Positions 25,897 to 34,161 of a stretch of DNA of 64,000 nt are shown one piece after another (the first letter of the stretch is position 1; every line of letters starts with the position of its first letter). The stretch covers positions 81,035-145,034 of the forward strand of contig JAJFUF010000036.1 in assembly GCA_021372495.1 (NCBI GenBank), in the 5' to 3' direction. A program made the translations under genes and the position numbers. The notes under the pieces are model-generated. The model was not told the origin of the DNA. It saw only the letters and a program-made list of their open reading frames with translations, and searched no databases. Origin of the DNA: Lysobacteraceae bacterium (GTDB lineage: Bacteria > Pseudomonadota > Gammaproteobacteria > Xanthomonadales > Rhodanobacteraceae).

Positions 25897-25986
25897 GGAA
25901 CCGCGCGGCGCGGCGAGACGCGCGGTCAAGACGGCGGCGGCCCACGGCCGTAGCCTCGGCGGAAATCCAGCGGAGCACCACGCACC

Positions 25987-26853
25987 ATGTCCGCCGTCCG
26001 CCGCGCCACCCTCGCCGGGTTCGGCGCCATCCTGCTGTGGTCGACGCTGGCCCTGCTCAGCCGCGGCGCCGGGCGCCTGCCGCCGTACCAGCTCCTGGCG
26101 TCGAGCTTCGCCGTCGGCGCGCTGGCGACGTTCGCGGCGAGCGCGCTGCGCCACGGCCCGCGCGCGGCGCTGGCGCGCTGCCGGCAGCCGTGGCCGGCGT
26201 TCGCACTCGGCTTCGGCGCGCTGTTCGGCTTCCACGCGCTGTACTTCAACGCGCTGGCGCGCGCGCCGGCGGCGCAGGCCAGCCTGATCGTCTACCTGTG
26301 GCCGCTGCTGATCGCGCTGGGCGCGGGCGCGCGCGATCCGGCGACGCGGCCGCGCCGCGCGCTGGCCGCGCTGTGCGGGCTGGCGGCGACCGCGCTGGCG
26401 ATCGGCGCCGGCGCGACCGGCCCGGCGCGCGGCGCCTGGCTCGGCTACCTGCTGGCGCTGGCCTGCGCGTTCGTCTGGGCCGGCTACTCGCTGGCCAACG
26501 CGCGCTTCAGCCGCCTGCCGGCGGAGACGCTGATCCCCGCCTGCGCGGCGACCGCGCTGGCCGGCGCGGCGCTGCACCTCGGCGGCGAGGCGTGGGTGGT
26601 GCCGAGCACGCACGAATGGCTGGCGCTGCTGGCGCTCGGCGTCGGCCCGGTCGGCACCGCGTTCCTGCTGTGGGACGCGGCGACCAAGCGCGGCGACCTC
26701 GGCCTGCTCGGCGTCGCCGCCTACGCCGCGCCGGTGCTGTCGACCGCGCTGCTGGTCGCGGCGGGACTGGCGCCGGCGCGCGCGGCGCTGCTGGGCGCGG
26801 CGCTGCTGGTGGCGGCGGCGCTGGCGCGGGCCCGGCCGGCGCGGCGCACCTGA
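25987..26853 (+). CDS. EamA/DMT-superfamily transporter
   Basis: 288 residues and about ten membrane helices arranged as two EamA repeats (first half ends near AYFNALARAPAAQASLIVYLWPLL, second near VGPVGTAFLLWDAATKRGDLGLLGVAAYAAPVLS). Such carriers usually export amino acids or other metabolites. It is monocistronic in appearance, with about 86 bp to each neighbour. Substrate unknown. Confidence 0.88.
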   Translation: MSAVRRATLAGFGAILLWSTLALLSRGAGRLPPYQLLASSFAVGALATFAASALRHGPRAALARCRQPWPAFALGFGALFGFHALYFNALARAPAAQASLIVYLWPLLIALGAGARDPATRPRRALAALCGLAATALAIGAGATGPARGAWLGYLLALACAFVWAGYSLANARFSRLPAETLIPACAATALAGAALHLGGEAWVVPSTHEWLALLALGVGPVGTAFLLWDAATKRGDLGLLGVAAYAAPVLSTALLVAAGLAPARAALLGAALLVAAALARARPARRT

Positions 26854-26939
26854 CGACGCGCGACCGGCGCTCCCACCTCCGGCACATGGATCGCGGCCTG
26901 CGGCCCCGTAGGCTGGCTGCGTCCCTGAGGAGAAGGCCC

Positions 26940-28724
26940 ATGTTGAGACACAAGCTCGCCGCGGCGCTGCTCGCCTGCGGCCTCGTCGTCACCGCGGTCC
27001 AGGCCGCCCCGCCCACCGCCGCGCCGAAACCGGCCGCGTGGGTGCAGCAGAGCAACGCCGCCGCGCAGCCGCTGCTGAAGGTGCTGGCCGACTTCCAGCC
27101 GGAGTTCGCCTCGCAGCTCGGCCTGCCCGGCTACGACAGCCGCGTCAGCGACCTCAAGCCCAACGTGGTCGAGCGCGCCAACCAGGCGCTCGCCGCCGCC
27201 AAGGCCGGCCTCGAGAGGCAGCTCGCCACCGAAAAGGATCCGCAGGTCCGCCAGGACCTCGAGATCATGATCCACTCCGCCGACCAGCAGATCGAGGGCA
27301 ACACGCTCAACGCCAAGCTGCTGCTGCCCTACTACGACGTCGGCCAGACCATCTTCCAGGGCGAGTTCGTCCTGCTGCAGGACCAGGTCGACGCCAAGCG
27401 CCGCCCGGCCGCGCTGGCGCGCCTGAAGTGCTACGTCGGCATGGCCAGCGGCTGCGAGCCGATCGTCAAGCTGGCCGAGGCGCGCACCGCGGAGAAGCTC
27501 GCCGACCAGGCGCTGCTCGGCCCGTACAAGGGCGAGGTGGAGCAGAACCTGGCCAACACGCAGCGCTATGTCGACGGCATCCGCCAGCTCTATGCCAAGT
27601 ACAAGATCGCCGGCGCCGAGCCGGCGCTGGACGCGCTGGCGCAGCAGTTGAAGGACTACGACGCCTGGGCGAAGGCCACCGTGCTGCCGCGCGCGCGCAG
27701 CGACTTCCGCCTGCCGCCGGAGCTGTACGCGTTCAACCTCAAGCAGGTCGGCGTCGACATCGCGCCCGAGCAGCTGATCCGCATGGCCGAGCTGGAGTTC
27801 ATGGAGACCCAGGCGGCGATGCAGATGATCGCGCCCGAGGTGGCCAAGGCGAACGGCATCGACGCGCACGACTACCGCGACGTGATCAAGGCGCTGAAGA
27901 AGGACCAGCTCGACCGCAACTCGGTGGAGCCCTACTACCACGAGGTCATCGGCAAGATCGAGGACATCATCCGCCGCGAGCACATCGTCACGCTGCCGCA
28001 GCGCGCGATGCAGATGCGCCTCGCCTCGGAAGCGGAGTCCGCCGCGCAGCCGGCGCCGCACATGGATCCGCCTGCGCTGATCAACAACAAGGGCGAACGC
28101 GGCACCTTCGTGCTGACCATGGGCAACCCGTCCAGCAGCGGCGACAAGAGCCAGGCCTACGACGACTTCACGCACAAGTCGGCGGCGTGGACGCTGACCG
28201 CGCACGAGGGCCGCCCGGGCCACGAGCTGCAGTTCGCGGCGATGGTCGAGCGCGGCGTGTCGCTGGCGCGCAGTCTGTTCGCCTTCAACAGCGTCAACGT
28301 CGAAGGCTGGGCGCTGTACGCCGAGGCCGAGATGCTGCCGTACGAGCCGCCGGCCGGCCAGCTATTCGCCCTGCAGGCGCGCCTGCAGCGCGCGGCGCGC
28401 GCGTTCCTCGACCCGATGCTCAACCTCGGCCTGATCAGCCGCGAGCGCGCGCACGACATCCTCGTGCACGACGTCGGCCTGTCCGAGGCGATGACGCGCC
28501 AGGAGCTGGACCGCTACACGTTCCGCATGCCCGGCCAGGCCACCGCGTACTTCTACGGCTACACGCGCCTGCTGCAACTGCGCGCGGAGACGCAGATCGC
28601 GCTGGGCGACAGGTTCGATCGCCAGGCCTTCAACGACTTCGTGATCGGCCAGGGCCTGCTGCCGCCCGACCTGCTGGCGCAGGCGGTGAAGAGCGCTTTC
28701 GTTCCGGCGCAGCAGAAGAAGTGA
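26940..28724 (+). CDS. Exported DUF885 family metallopeptidase-like protein
   Basis: 594 residues starting with a signal peptide (cleavage probably after VQA). The DUF885 zinc signature HEGRPGHELQ, of the HExxxGHxxQ type, is about three quarters along the chain, and a further conserved glutamate lies in SVNVEGWALYAE. The family is treated as periplasmic dipeptidase/peptidase-like. The start is supported by an AGGAG site nine bases upstream and a -10-like taggct at about 26909. It converges with the hemolysin-III gene. Confidence 0.9.
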   Translation: MLRHKLAAALLACGLVVTAVQAAPPTAAPKPAAWVQQSNAAAQPLLKVLADFQPEFASQLGLPGYDSRVSDLKPNVVERANQALAAAKAGLERQLATEKDPQVRQDLEIMIHSADQQIEGNTLNAKLLLPYYDVGQTIFQGEFVLLQDQVDAKRRPAALARLKCYVGMASGCEPIVKLAEARTAEKLADQALLGPYKGEVEQNLANTQRYVDGIRQLYAKYKIAGAEPALDALAQQLKDYDAWAKATVLPRARSDFRLPPELYAFNLKQVGVDIAPEQLIRMAELEFMETQAAMQMIAPEVAKANGIDAHDYRDVIKALKKDQLDRNSVEPYYHEVIGKIEDIIRREHIVTLPQRAMQMRLASEAESAAQPAPHMDPPALINNKGERGTFVLTMGNPSSSGDKSQAYDDFTHKSAAWTLTAHEGRPGHELQFAAMVERGVSLARSLFAFNSVNVEGWALYAEAEMLPYEPPAGQLFALQARLQRAARAFLDPMLNLGLISRERAHDILVHDVGLSEAMTRQELDRYTFRMPGQATAYFYGYTRLLQLRAETQIALGDRFDRQAFNDFVIGQGLLPPDLLAQAVKSAFVPAQQKK

Positions 28725-28777
28725 CGCACCCGCGTCCGTCCCTTCCGGCGATTCCGGAAGGGGCGGGCGCGTTCGCT

Positions 28778-29443
28778 TCACGCGGCGTCCGGCACCACGT
28801 ACAGCAGGATCGCCAGGAAGTGCAGCACGCTGCCGCCAAGCACGAACAGGTGCCAGACGGCGTGGTGGTACGGCAGCTTGCGCCACAGGTAGAACGGCAC
28901 GCCGAGCGTGTACACCGCACCGCCGGCGATCAGCAGCGCCAGCCCGCCGGTTTCCAGGCTGGCCTTCAGCGGCCCGAACGCGACCAGCGCCAGCCAGCCC
29001 ATGCCGACGTAGATCAGCGCCATCAGCCAGCGCACGTGGCGCAGCGCGGTGAATTCGAGCACGAAGCCGACGAGCGCCAGCGTCCAGATCGCGGAGAACA
29101 ATCCCCAGCCCCACGCGCCCTGCATCGCGACCAGGGTGAACGGCGTGTAGGTGCCGGCGATCAGCAGGTAGATCGCGATGTGGTCGAGATGGCGCAGCAC
29201 GCGCTTGGGCGCGTGCAACGGGATCGCGTGGTACAGCGTCGAGGTCGTGTACACCAGCACCAGGGTGGCGCCGAACACCGCGCAGCTCGCCACCGCCAGC
29301 GCGCCGCCGGACAGCGCGGCGAACGCGACCAGCGTCGCCAGCCCGGCGATGCTGAGCACGATGCCGAGGCCGTGGATCAGGCTGTTGGCCACCTCTTCGC
29401 CGAATGAATAGCGCTGGGCGGCGGCGATCGCGAGCTCGGCCAT
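28778..29443 (-). CDS. Hemolysin III / PAQR-family membrane protein
   Basis: 221 residues with seven membrane helices. The PAQR metal-site residues are in place: an N-terminal E-x2-NSLIHG motif, STLYHA, H-x3-D (LRHLDHIAIYLLIAGTYTPF) and the C-terminal HHAVWHLFVL. Bacterial members (YqfA) influence membrane properties. The name hemolysin is historical, and nothing here indicates a toxin. It is followed upstream by the exported-protein gene on the same strand. Confidence 0.92.
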   Translation of the reverse strand: MAELAIAAAQRYSFGEEVANSLIHGLGIVLSIAGLATLVAFAALSGGALAVASCAVFGATLVLVYTTSTLYHAIPLHAPKRVLRHLDHIAIYLLIAGTYTPFTLVAMQGAWGWGLFSAIWTLALVGFVLEFTALRHVRWLMALIYVGMGWLALVAFGPLKASLETGGLALLIAGGAVYTLGVPFYLWRKLPYHHAVWHLFVLGGSVLHFLAILLYVVPDAA

Positions 29444-29514
29444 GGGCGGGGATCCTTGTCGTCGGGTGGGCGCGCAGCGGCGCCGCGCATGCGGCCCGAG
29501 TGTAACGCCTGCGT

Positions 29515-29970
29515 CTACTTCGCCGGCGTGATCTCGAACAAGCCGAACGCGATGCCGAGATCCCAGCCGCGGCCGGTGCCGGAAATCGCCAGCGACACCG
29601 GGCCCTTGGTCAGCACCTGCGCGGTGCCGCTCCTGACCGCGCCGGCGTGCGCTTCCGCCTGCGCGTAGACGCCGGGCACCTCGCGAATGTCGTTGACGCC
29701 GGAGAACGCGCCCTTGCCGTCGTCGATCACGTACTTGCCCGCGGTCAACCCGCCGCCCTTGGCGACGATCCTCACGCGCATGCTCTGGCCGTTGTCGCAA
29801 CGCACCGTGCCGGTGCCCTCGGCGCGCTTGTACAGCAGCGACCAGCCGCGCAGCGCGAAGCGCAGGTCGCAGTCGACCCCGGTCGCGCCGGCATGCGCCG
29901 CCGGCGCGAAGCCGGACAGCAGCGACGCCAGCAGCCATCCGCACACGAATCCCGCATGTCGTCGATGCAT
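29515..29970 (-). CDS. Small exported protein, paralogue of 32658-33095
   Basis: 151 residues: a signal peptide (cleavage probably after AHA), then a compact glycine-rich domain with two cysteines (DCDLRF ... VRCDNGQ). It shares an aligned pattern with the protein at 32658-33095: C-x-(M/L)-x-F-x-L-x-GWS, a second CxNGQ, KGGGLT-x-GK, GxFSGV, AHAGA-R-G, TKG-VSLA, GWD-G--FG. No family is recognised. The ATG is fixed by a strong GGAGGTGG site. The lone pair of cysteines suggests a disulfide. Confidence 0.75.
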   Translation of the reverse strand: MHRRHAGFVCGWLLASLLSGFAPAAHAGATGVDCDLRFALRGWSLLYKRAEGTGTVRCDNGQSMRVRIVAKGGGLTAGKYVIDDGKGAFSGVNDIREVPGVYAQAEAHAGAVRSGTAQVLTKGPVSLAISGTGRGWDLGIAFGLFEITPAK

Positions 29971-30174
29971 GGTCCACCTCCGCGAAGACCGCCGCCGCGC
30001 GTCCGCACTCGCGCACGCTAGCGCCATCCGCTTGCGCCGGCGTTAAGCATGGCCCGGACAGCGGCGCCGAGCGGAGACCGGGCGCCCGGTTTGCCGCCGG
30101 GCCGGCGACCGGCATTTGCCCGCAGGCGCCTTTAAGGCAGCTTTCACGCGCCGGCAACGTCGCTTGAACACTGG
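29971..30174. other. Intergenic, nothing else recognised
   Basis: This is the left part of the 482-bp gap between the exported protein and the universal stress protein gene. Apart from the ribosome site of the left gene no coding signal, repeat or clear promoter was recognised. The right part of the gap holds the structured RNA candidate and its terminator. Confidence 0.5.
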
Positions 30175-30274
30175 GGCGCGGATGCTGCTTGCGCCGGGCG
30201 TTGATCCCCATACCCTCTTACCCCCTGAACGTCCGGCATTCCCCGCCCGCCGCCCACCCCGGCGGGCTTTTTTT
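30175..30274 (+). ncRNA. Candidate C-rich small RNA or leader ending in an intrinsic terminator
   Basis: Three consecutive stem-loops can be drawn: ggcgc/gcgcc (30175-30195); gggcgtt/aacgtcc (30196-30234) with a 25-nt loop carrying three C-runs; and the terminator hairpin with loop gcccacccc. No gene on this strand lies upstream, so the terminator must serve a short transcript made here or an attenuated leader of the stress protein gene 180 bp downstream. The layout recalls the C-rich-loop RNA sX13 of Xanthomonas, but identity was not tested. The promoter was not identified. Confidence 0.5.
30245..30274 (+). terminator. Strong Rho-independent terminator
   Basis: A perfect 7-bp stem gcccgcc/ggcgggc with a 9-nt loop is followed at once by seven T (30268-30274). 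It is the clearest intrinsic terminator in the window and points to the right, with no annotated gene on that strand before it. Confidence 0.85.
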
Positions 30275-30452
30275 GGGTTCTTCCCCCTGCGGCTTCTGCC
30301 GCGAATCGCTGCCCCGCAATCGCGGCCGGAGCCGCTCCCGCCGGCGCGGGCAGCACCTTTCCTGCCCGCAAGCGTTGCGCAACCTGCGCCGCATTGGCCT
30401 GGCGCACGCGCCGCGCGCTAGGCTACGGCCGGGCCCGGGTGGAGCAGCAGGC

Positions 30453-31268
30453 ATGCAGGAAATCCTCGTTCACGTGCGCCAGGCGGACGTGCAGGCGGCC
30501 GGCGTGCGCGTCGCGCTCGAACTGGGCGCGCGCTTCGGCGCGCGCCTGAGCGGCCTGTACGTCGTGCCGATGGTGCCGGCCGCATTCGTCGCGCCGGAGG
30601 CGGTGGCGATCCAGGGCCAGTTCATGGCGCACGAACTGGAAGAGGCGCGCGGACGCGCGGACTGGTGGCGCGAGGCGTGCGCACGGCGCGGCGTCGACGG
30701 CGAGTGGCTGGCGCTGGAAGGCGACCCCGTCGACGTGATCGCGCACTGCGCCAGCCTGGCCGACCTGGTGGTGATGGAGCGCCCGCAGAGCGACCCGTCC
30801 GCGCCGGTCGGCTTCGGCACCGTCAGCCGCTCGCTGTTCGCCGGCGCCTCGCCGATGCTGGTGGTGCCGGACGTCTGCCAGGTGCGCACGCCGGGGCGCC
30901 GCGTGATGATCGCCTGGAACGGTGCGCGCGAAGCCGCGCGCGCGGTGCGCGCCGCGCTACCGCTGCTGCAGCGTGCGGAAGCGGTGCGCGTGCTGGTGGG
31001 CGCGCGCCGCGACGAGGGCCTGCCGCTGGCGCCGCCCGCGCTGGCGCTGCGGCCGTGGCTGGAACGCCGCGGCGTCACCGCCGACTACGTCGACTTCGCG
31101 CCCGCGGGCAAGGTCGGCAGCGCGATGCTGGAAGCGGCCAGCGCGTACGAGGCGGACATGCTGGTGATGGGCGCCTGGGGCCGCTCGCGGCTGGCGGAAC
31201 TGGCGCTGGGCGGCACGACCCGCTATCTTTTCCAGAACAGCGGCCTGCCCTTGCTGGTGGCGCACTGA
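30453..31268 (+). CDS. Universal stress protein (UspA family, tandem-domain length)
   Basis: 271 residues, long enough for two Usp folds. The C-terminal half carries the nucleotide-binding pattern G-x2-G-x9-G-(S/T) in GAWGRSRLAELALGGTT; the N-terminal half has a poorer copy. Members bind ATP or AMP and respond to stress or oxygen limitation. The stop overlaps the GNAT start (TGATG), so the two are coupled. A taggct sequence about 35 bp upstream may be the -10. Confidence 0.85.
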   Translation: MQEILVHVRQADVQAAGVRVALELGARFGARLSGLYVVPMVPAAFVAPEAVAIQGQFMAHELEEARGRADWWREACARRGVDGEWLALEGDPVDVIAHCASLADLVVMERPQSDPSAPVGFGTVSRSLFAGASPMLVVPDVCQVRTPGRRVMIAWNGAREAARAVRAALPLLQRAEAVRVLVGARRDEGLPLAPPALALRPWLERRGVTADYVDFAPAGKVGSAMLEAASAYEADMLVMGAWGRSRLAELALGGTTRYLFQNSGLPLLVAH

Positions 31269-32188
31269 TGCCTTCGAGCTTCCACCCGCGCTCCGTCGTA
31301 TCCGCCCTTGCCGCCACCACCTCCGTCGCTTCTTCCACTTTGCGCCAACGCTTCCCCGGCCTGAGCCTGATCAGCGCCGGGCAACTGCCGCTGGCGGCGC
31401 TGGCGGCGCTGTTCGAAGCCGCGTTCAGCGGCTACGTGGTGCCGGTCCGGCAGAACGCCGCGCTGCTCGCCGCGCGCGTGCGCAGCGAGCAGATCGACCT
31501 CGAACACAGCCGTATCGCCCTGCGCGACGGCGTGCCCTGCGCGCTGTGCCTGCTGGCGCGCCGCGGCGACACCATGCGCATCGCCGCGATGGGCGTCGTA
31601 CCGGCCGCGCGCGGCGCCGGCCTCGGTCGCCTGCTGCTGGACGAGGCGATCGCGGTGGCGCGCGAGCAGCGCGCGGCGCGCCTGCTGCTGGAAGTGATCG
31701 CGAGCAACGGCGTCGCGCGCCGGCTGTACGAGCGCGCCGGCTTCCGCGCCCGCCGCCGCCTGTTCGGCTGGACCCGCGAACCGTTCACGCCGCAGGCGGA
31801 GGTGGCGCTGCGGCGCACCCACTGCATCGAGCTGGCGCGCGCGCTCGGCGCCGACCACACGCTGGAATGGCCATGGCAACTGGCGCCGGCCAGCGTCGCC
31901 TCCGGCTTCGCGTGGATGTCCACCTACGCGATCGACGACAAGGCCTACGCCTGGATCGACGACCGTGCGCGCGACCGGCTCTCGCTCGGCCACCTGTTCG
32001 TGGCGCCGCACGTGCGCGGCGCGGGCCACGCGCGGCGCCTGCTGGTCACGCTGCAGGCGCACTATCCGGGACGCGCGTGGACGATCCCGCCGCTGGTGCC
32101 GGAAGAGCTGGGCAGCGCGGTGCTCGGCGCGCTCGGCTTCGCGCGCGGCGCGCTCGAGCAGGTCGAGATGGAGCTTGCGCTGGCCTGA
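31268..32188 (+). CDS. Tandem GNAT-family acetyltransferase
   Basis: 306 residues with two GNAT-like halves. The first has the acetyl-CoA loop MGVVPAARGAGLGRLLL followed by ASNGVARRLYERAGF. The second has a related LFVAPHVRGAGHARRLL. Substrate unknown. Its ATG shares one base with the universal stress protein stop, suggesting co-translation. It converges on a small membrane protein with only three bases between stops. Confidence 0.85.
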   Translation: MPSSFHPRSVVSALAATTSVASSTLRQRFPGLSLISAGQLPLAALAALFEAAFSGYVVPVRQNAALLAARVRSEQIDLEHSRIALRDGVPCALCLLARRGDTMRIAAMGVVPAARGAGLGRLLLDEAIAVAREQRAARLLLEVIASNGVARRLYERAGFRARRRLFGWTREPFTPQAEVALRRTHCIELARALGADHTLEWPWQLAPASVASGFAWMSTYAIDDKAYAWIDDRARDRLSLGHLFVAPHVRGAGHARRLLVTLQAHYPGRAWTIPPLVPEELGSAVLGALGFARGALEQVEMELALA

Positions 32189-32191
32189 GCG

Positions 32192-32470
32192 TCAGCGCGT
32201 GGGCGTGGCCGTCGCGTGGCCGCTGCGCGCCAGCAGCCAGACCAGGCCGACCAGCAGCGCCAGCGGCAGCCACAGCGGCAGCGTCGCCAGCACCACCAGC
32301 GGCAGCACCGCCAGCGCCACCAGCAGGCCGATCGCGCCGCCGATCAGGCCGAGCACGCCGCCGATCAGCCCCAGGGTCAGCTTGAGGGCGAAACCTAGCA
32401 GGGAGCAGAGCGCGGCGACCACGCCCCACAGCACCAGCGCCATCATTCCGAGTGCGAACAGTTCGATCAT
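32192..32470 (-). CDS. Small hydrophobic membrane protein, glycine-zipper type
   Basis: 92 residues, nearly all hydrophobic, with repeated glycine-rich stretches (GLIGGVLGLIGGAIGLLVALAV) and proline-containing C-terminal helix. No family name is certain. The ATG at 32470 starts the hydrophobic region; a longer frame upstream is not coding in character. Function unknown. Confidence 0.65.
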   Translation of the reverse strand: MIELFALGMMALVLWGVVAALCSLLGFALKLTLGLIGGVLGLIGGAIGLLVALAVLPLVVLATLPLWLPLALLVGLVWLLARSGHATATPTR

Positions 32471-32657
32471 GTGCGGATCCTCGCGGCTGCAAGGATGGGA
32501 TGCGCACCGGCGCAGAAGGGTTGCCGGCGCGCACCGCCCGCGCACCTCGTGGTGCGCAGCCGCAATCTGCGCGCGCAGCGGAGCGCCGGCAAGCCGCGGA
32601 AGTCACGGCATGACTTCCGGCCGCGCGCTTGCCGCGTGCGGCGGCGACCCGGCGCGC

Positions 32658-33095
32658 TCAGCGCTCGATCACGAACTTGCCGAAGTCGACGCCGATGTCC
32701 CAGCCCTCGCCCTTGCCGGCCAGCGCCAGCGACACCGCGCCCTTGGTCACCACGGTGGCGCCGGCCGACCTGGCCGCACCGGCGTGCGCGTTGGCGTGCG
32801 CGTAGGCGCCATAGATGTCGCCGATGCTGCTGACCCCGGAGAATTCGCCCTTGCCGGTAATCGTCGATTTGCCGAAGGTCAGCCCGCCGCCCTTGCTGGT
32901 GATGCGCACGTTCGCGCGCTGGCCGTTGCTGCAGGTGACGTGGCCGGAGCCGGAGTAGGTCTTGTAGAACGCCGACCAGCCGGACAGGGTGAAGGTCATC
33001 TTGCAGGTGACGGTGCCGGCGCGCACGGGCGCGGACGGCAGCAGGGCGAGTCCGCAGGCCAGCAGGACGGCGGCGAGCGTGGGCATCGTGCGCAT
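32658..33095 (-). CDS. Small exported protein, paralogue of 29515-29970
   Basis: 145 residues with a signal peptide (cleavage likely after VRA) and a glycine-rich mature domain with cysteines in TCKMTF and VTCSNGQ. Shared landmarks with the paralogue include KGGGLT-x-GK, GEFSGV, AHAGAARS, TKGAVSLAL and GWDIGVDFG. Not recognised as a known family. The two copies lie on the same strand about 3 kb apart, on either side of the stress protein/GNAT/membrane-protein genes. Confidence 0.75.
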   Translation of the reverse strand: MRTMPTLAAVLLACGLALLPSAPVRAGTVTCKMTFTLSGWSAFYKTYSGSGHVTCSNGQRANVRITSKGGGLTFGKSTITGKGEFSGVSSIGDIYGAYAHANAHAGAARSAGATVVTKGAVSLALAGKGEGWDIGVDFGKFVIER

Positions 33096-33106
33096 GACGG
33101 CTTTCC

Positions 33107-33301
33107 TCAGGGGTGGAAGCGACCGGCCAAGGATAGAGCAGGCGCCCGCCTGCGCGCTGAACGCTGCGCCGGCCGGCTGGCGCCGACGCGGGCGTAAACG
33201 ATGCGGCCGTCGCGATCGACCAGGAACAGGCCCGGCGTGCCGGTCGCGCCGCGGCGGCCGGCGATCGCGTCGCCGTCGCGCACCCGGGTGAAGGTCTGGC
33301 C
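33107..33301 (-). pseudogene. C-terminal remnant of a redoxin/AhpC-TSA family gene
   Basis: A 64-residue frame between the CPBP gene and the exported protein. It reads FTRVRDGDAIAGRRGATGTPGLFLV... and continues DRDGRIVYARVGASR. The cis-proline TGTPG followed by a strand and DRDGRIVY is the hallmark of the last third of thioredoxin-like peroxiredoxins. No start codon, WCxxC or upstream redoxin sequence is present, and the frame begins about where the CPBP coding sequence ends. It looks like a decayed or recombined gene end. Confidence 0.6.
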
Positions 33302-33309
33302 GCGTGCCG

Positions 33310-34023
33310 TCAGCCGTGGAACAGCCGCGCGCCCCAGGCGGCGAATACGCGGTCGATGTTGAAGGCGATGCAGGCCGTGGCCAGCGTGTCGTAGACCAGG
33401 TGCAGCGCGATGCCGTACCACAGCCGGTAGCCGGAAACGACATACACCAGCGCCAGCACCGATCCCATCACGCCGGTGATGATCCAGCCGCTCAGGCCCT
33501 GGTAGCCGTGCGCCAGGCCGAACACGATGCAGGAAGCGACGAACGCGACCGCGGTGGCGAGGCGCGTGCCGCCGAGCGCGGCGCGCAGGCGCCCCAGGGC
33601 GATGCCGCGGAACACGATCTCCTCGCACAGGCCGGCGGACAACCACATCGTCGGCAGCAGGCCGAGCAGCGCGCCGACGTTGCCGCGCAGCGCGTCGAAC
33701 ATGCGCAGGTCGCGGTGCTGGCCGGTCAGCGCCTCGACGGCCGGCGTCAGCAGGATCTTCGCCAGCAGCAGTTGCGCGACGCCCGCCAGCAGGCCGAACA
33801 GCACCACGCGGCGCCAGTCGGTGCGCTTCAGCAGCCCCAGCGGCACGTGCCAGCGGCGCGGCTCGAAGCGGGCGATCAGCAGCGCCACCGCGGCGCCGTA
33901 GATCGAACCCCAGCCCGGCGCGAACCAGGCGGTCGCCAGCACCGCGCCGATGACCGCGAATTGCCACAGCCCGGACGCGGCGCGCGCCCCGGCGGGCGCC
34001 GTTTCCACCCCCGCAAGATCCAT
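33310..34023 (-). CDS. CPBP-family intramembrane metalloprotease
   Basis: 237 residues with about seven membrane helices. The family motifs are present: EEIVFRG (motif 1), GLAHGYQG with histidine (motif 2) and ALHLVYDT (motif 3). CPBP (Rce1/Abi) proteases cleave near membrane-embedded substrates; the bacterial substrate is unknown. The ATG at 34023 has a GGGGAG site; an earlier in-frame ATG would add a non-hydrophobic arginine-rich leader. The stop lies nine bases before the redoxin remnant. Confidence 0.87.
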   Translation of the reverse strand: MDLAGVETAPAGARAASGLWQFAVIGAVLATAWFAPGWGSIYGAAVALLIARFEPRRWHVPLGLLKRTDWRRVVLFGLLAGVAQLLLAKILLTPAVEALTGQHRDLRMFDALRGNVGALLGLLPTMWLSAGLCEEIVFRGIALGRLRAALGGTRLATAVAFVASCIVFGLAHGYQGLSGWIITGVMGSVLALVYVVSGYRLWYGIALHLVYDTLATACIAFNIDRVFAAWGARLFHG

Positions 34024-34161
34024 GCTGTCTCCCCGCTCTGTGCCGAACCGCGGCGCGCGGACTCTCACACCGCGCCCGCGGGGCCGGCGCGTGCCGGTGG
34101 TCATGCCGCCCCACGCGACGATGCCCATAATCGGCAGCGACTACGCACGGATAACGCAGAC

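Noticed and set aside
28778..29443. Haemolytic toxin
   Set aside because: The family name hemolysin III is historical; the sequence is a seven-helix PAQR membrane protein.
33304..34161. Upstream extension of the cyclase-family frame
   Set aside because: It is antisense to the CPBP protease gene and shows shadow composition; the ATG at 34162 follows a plausible promoter.
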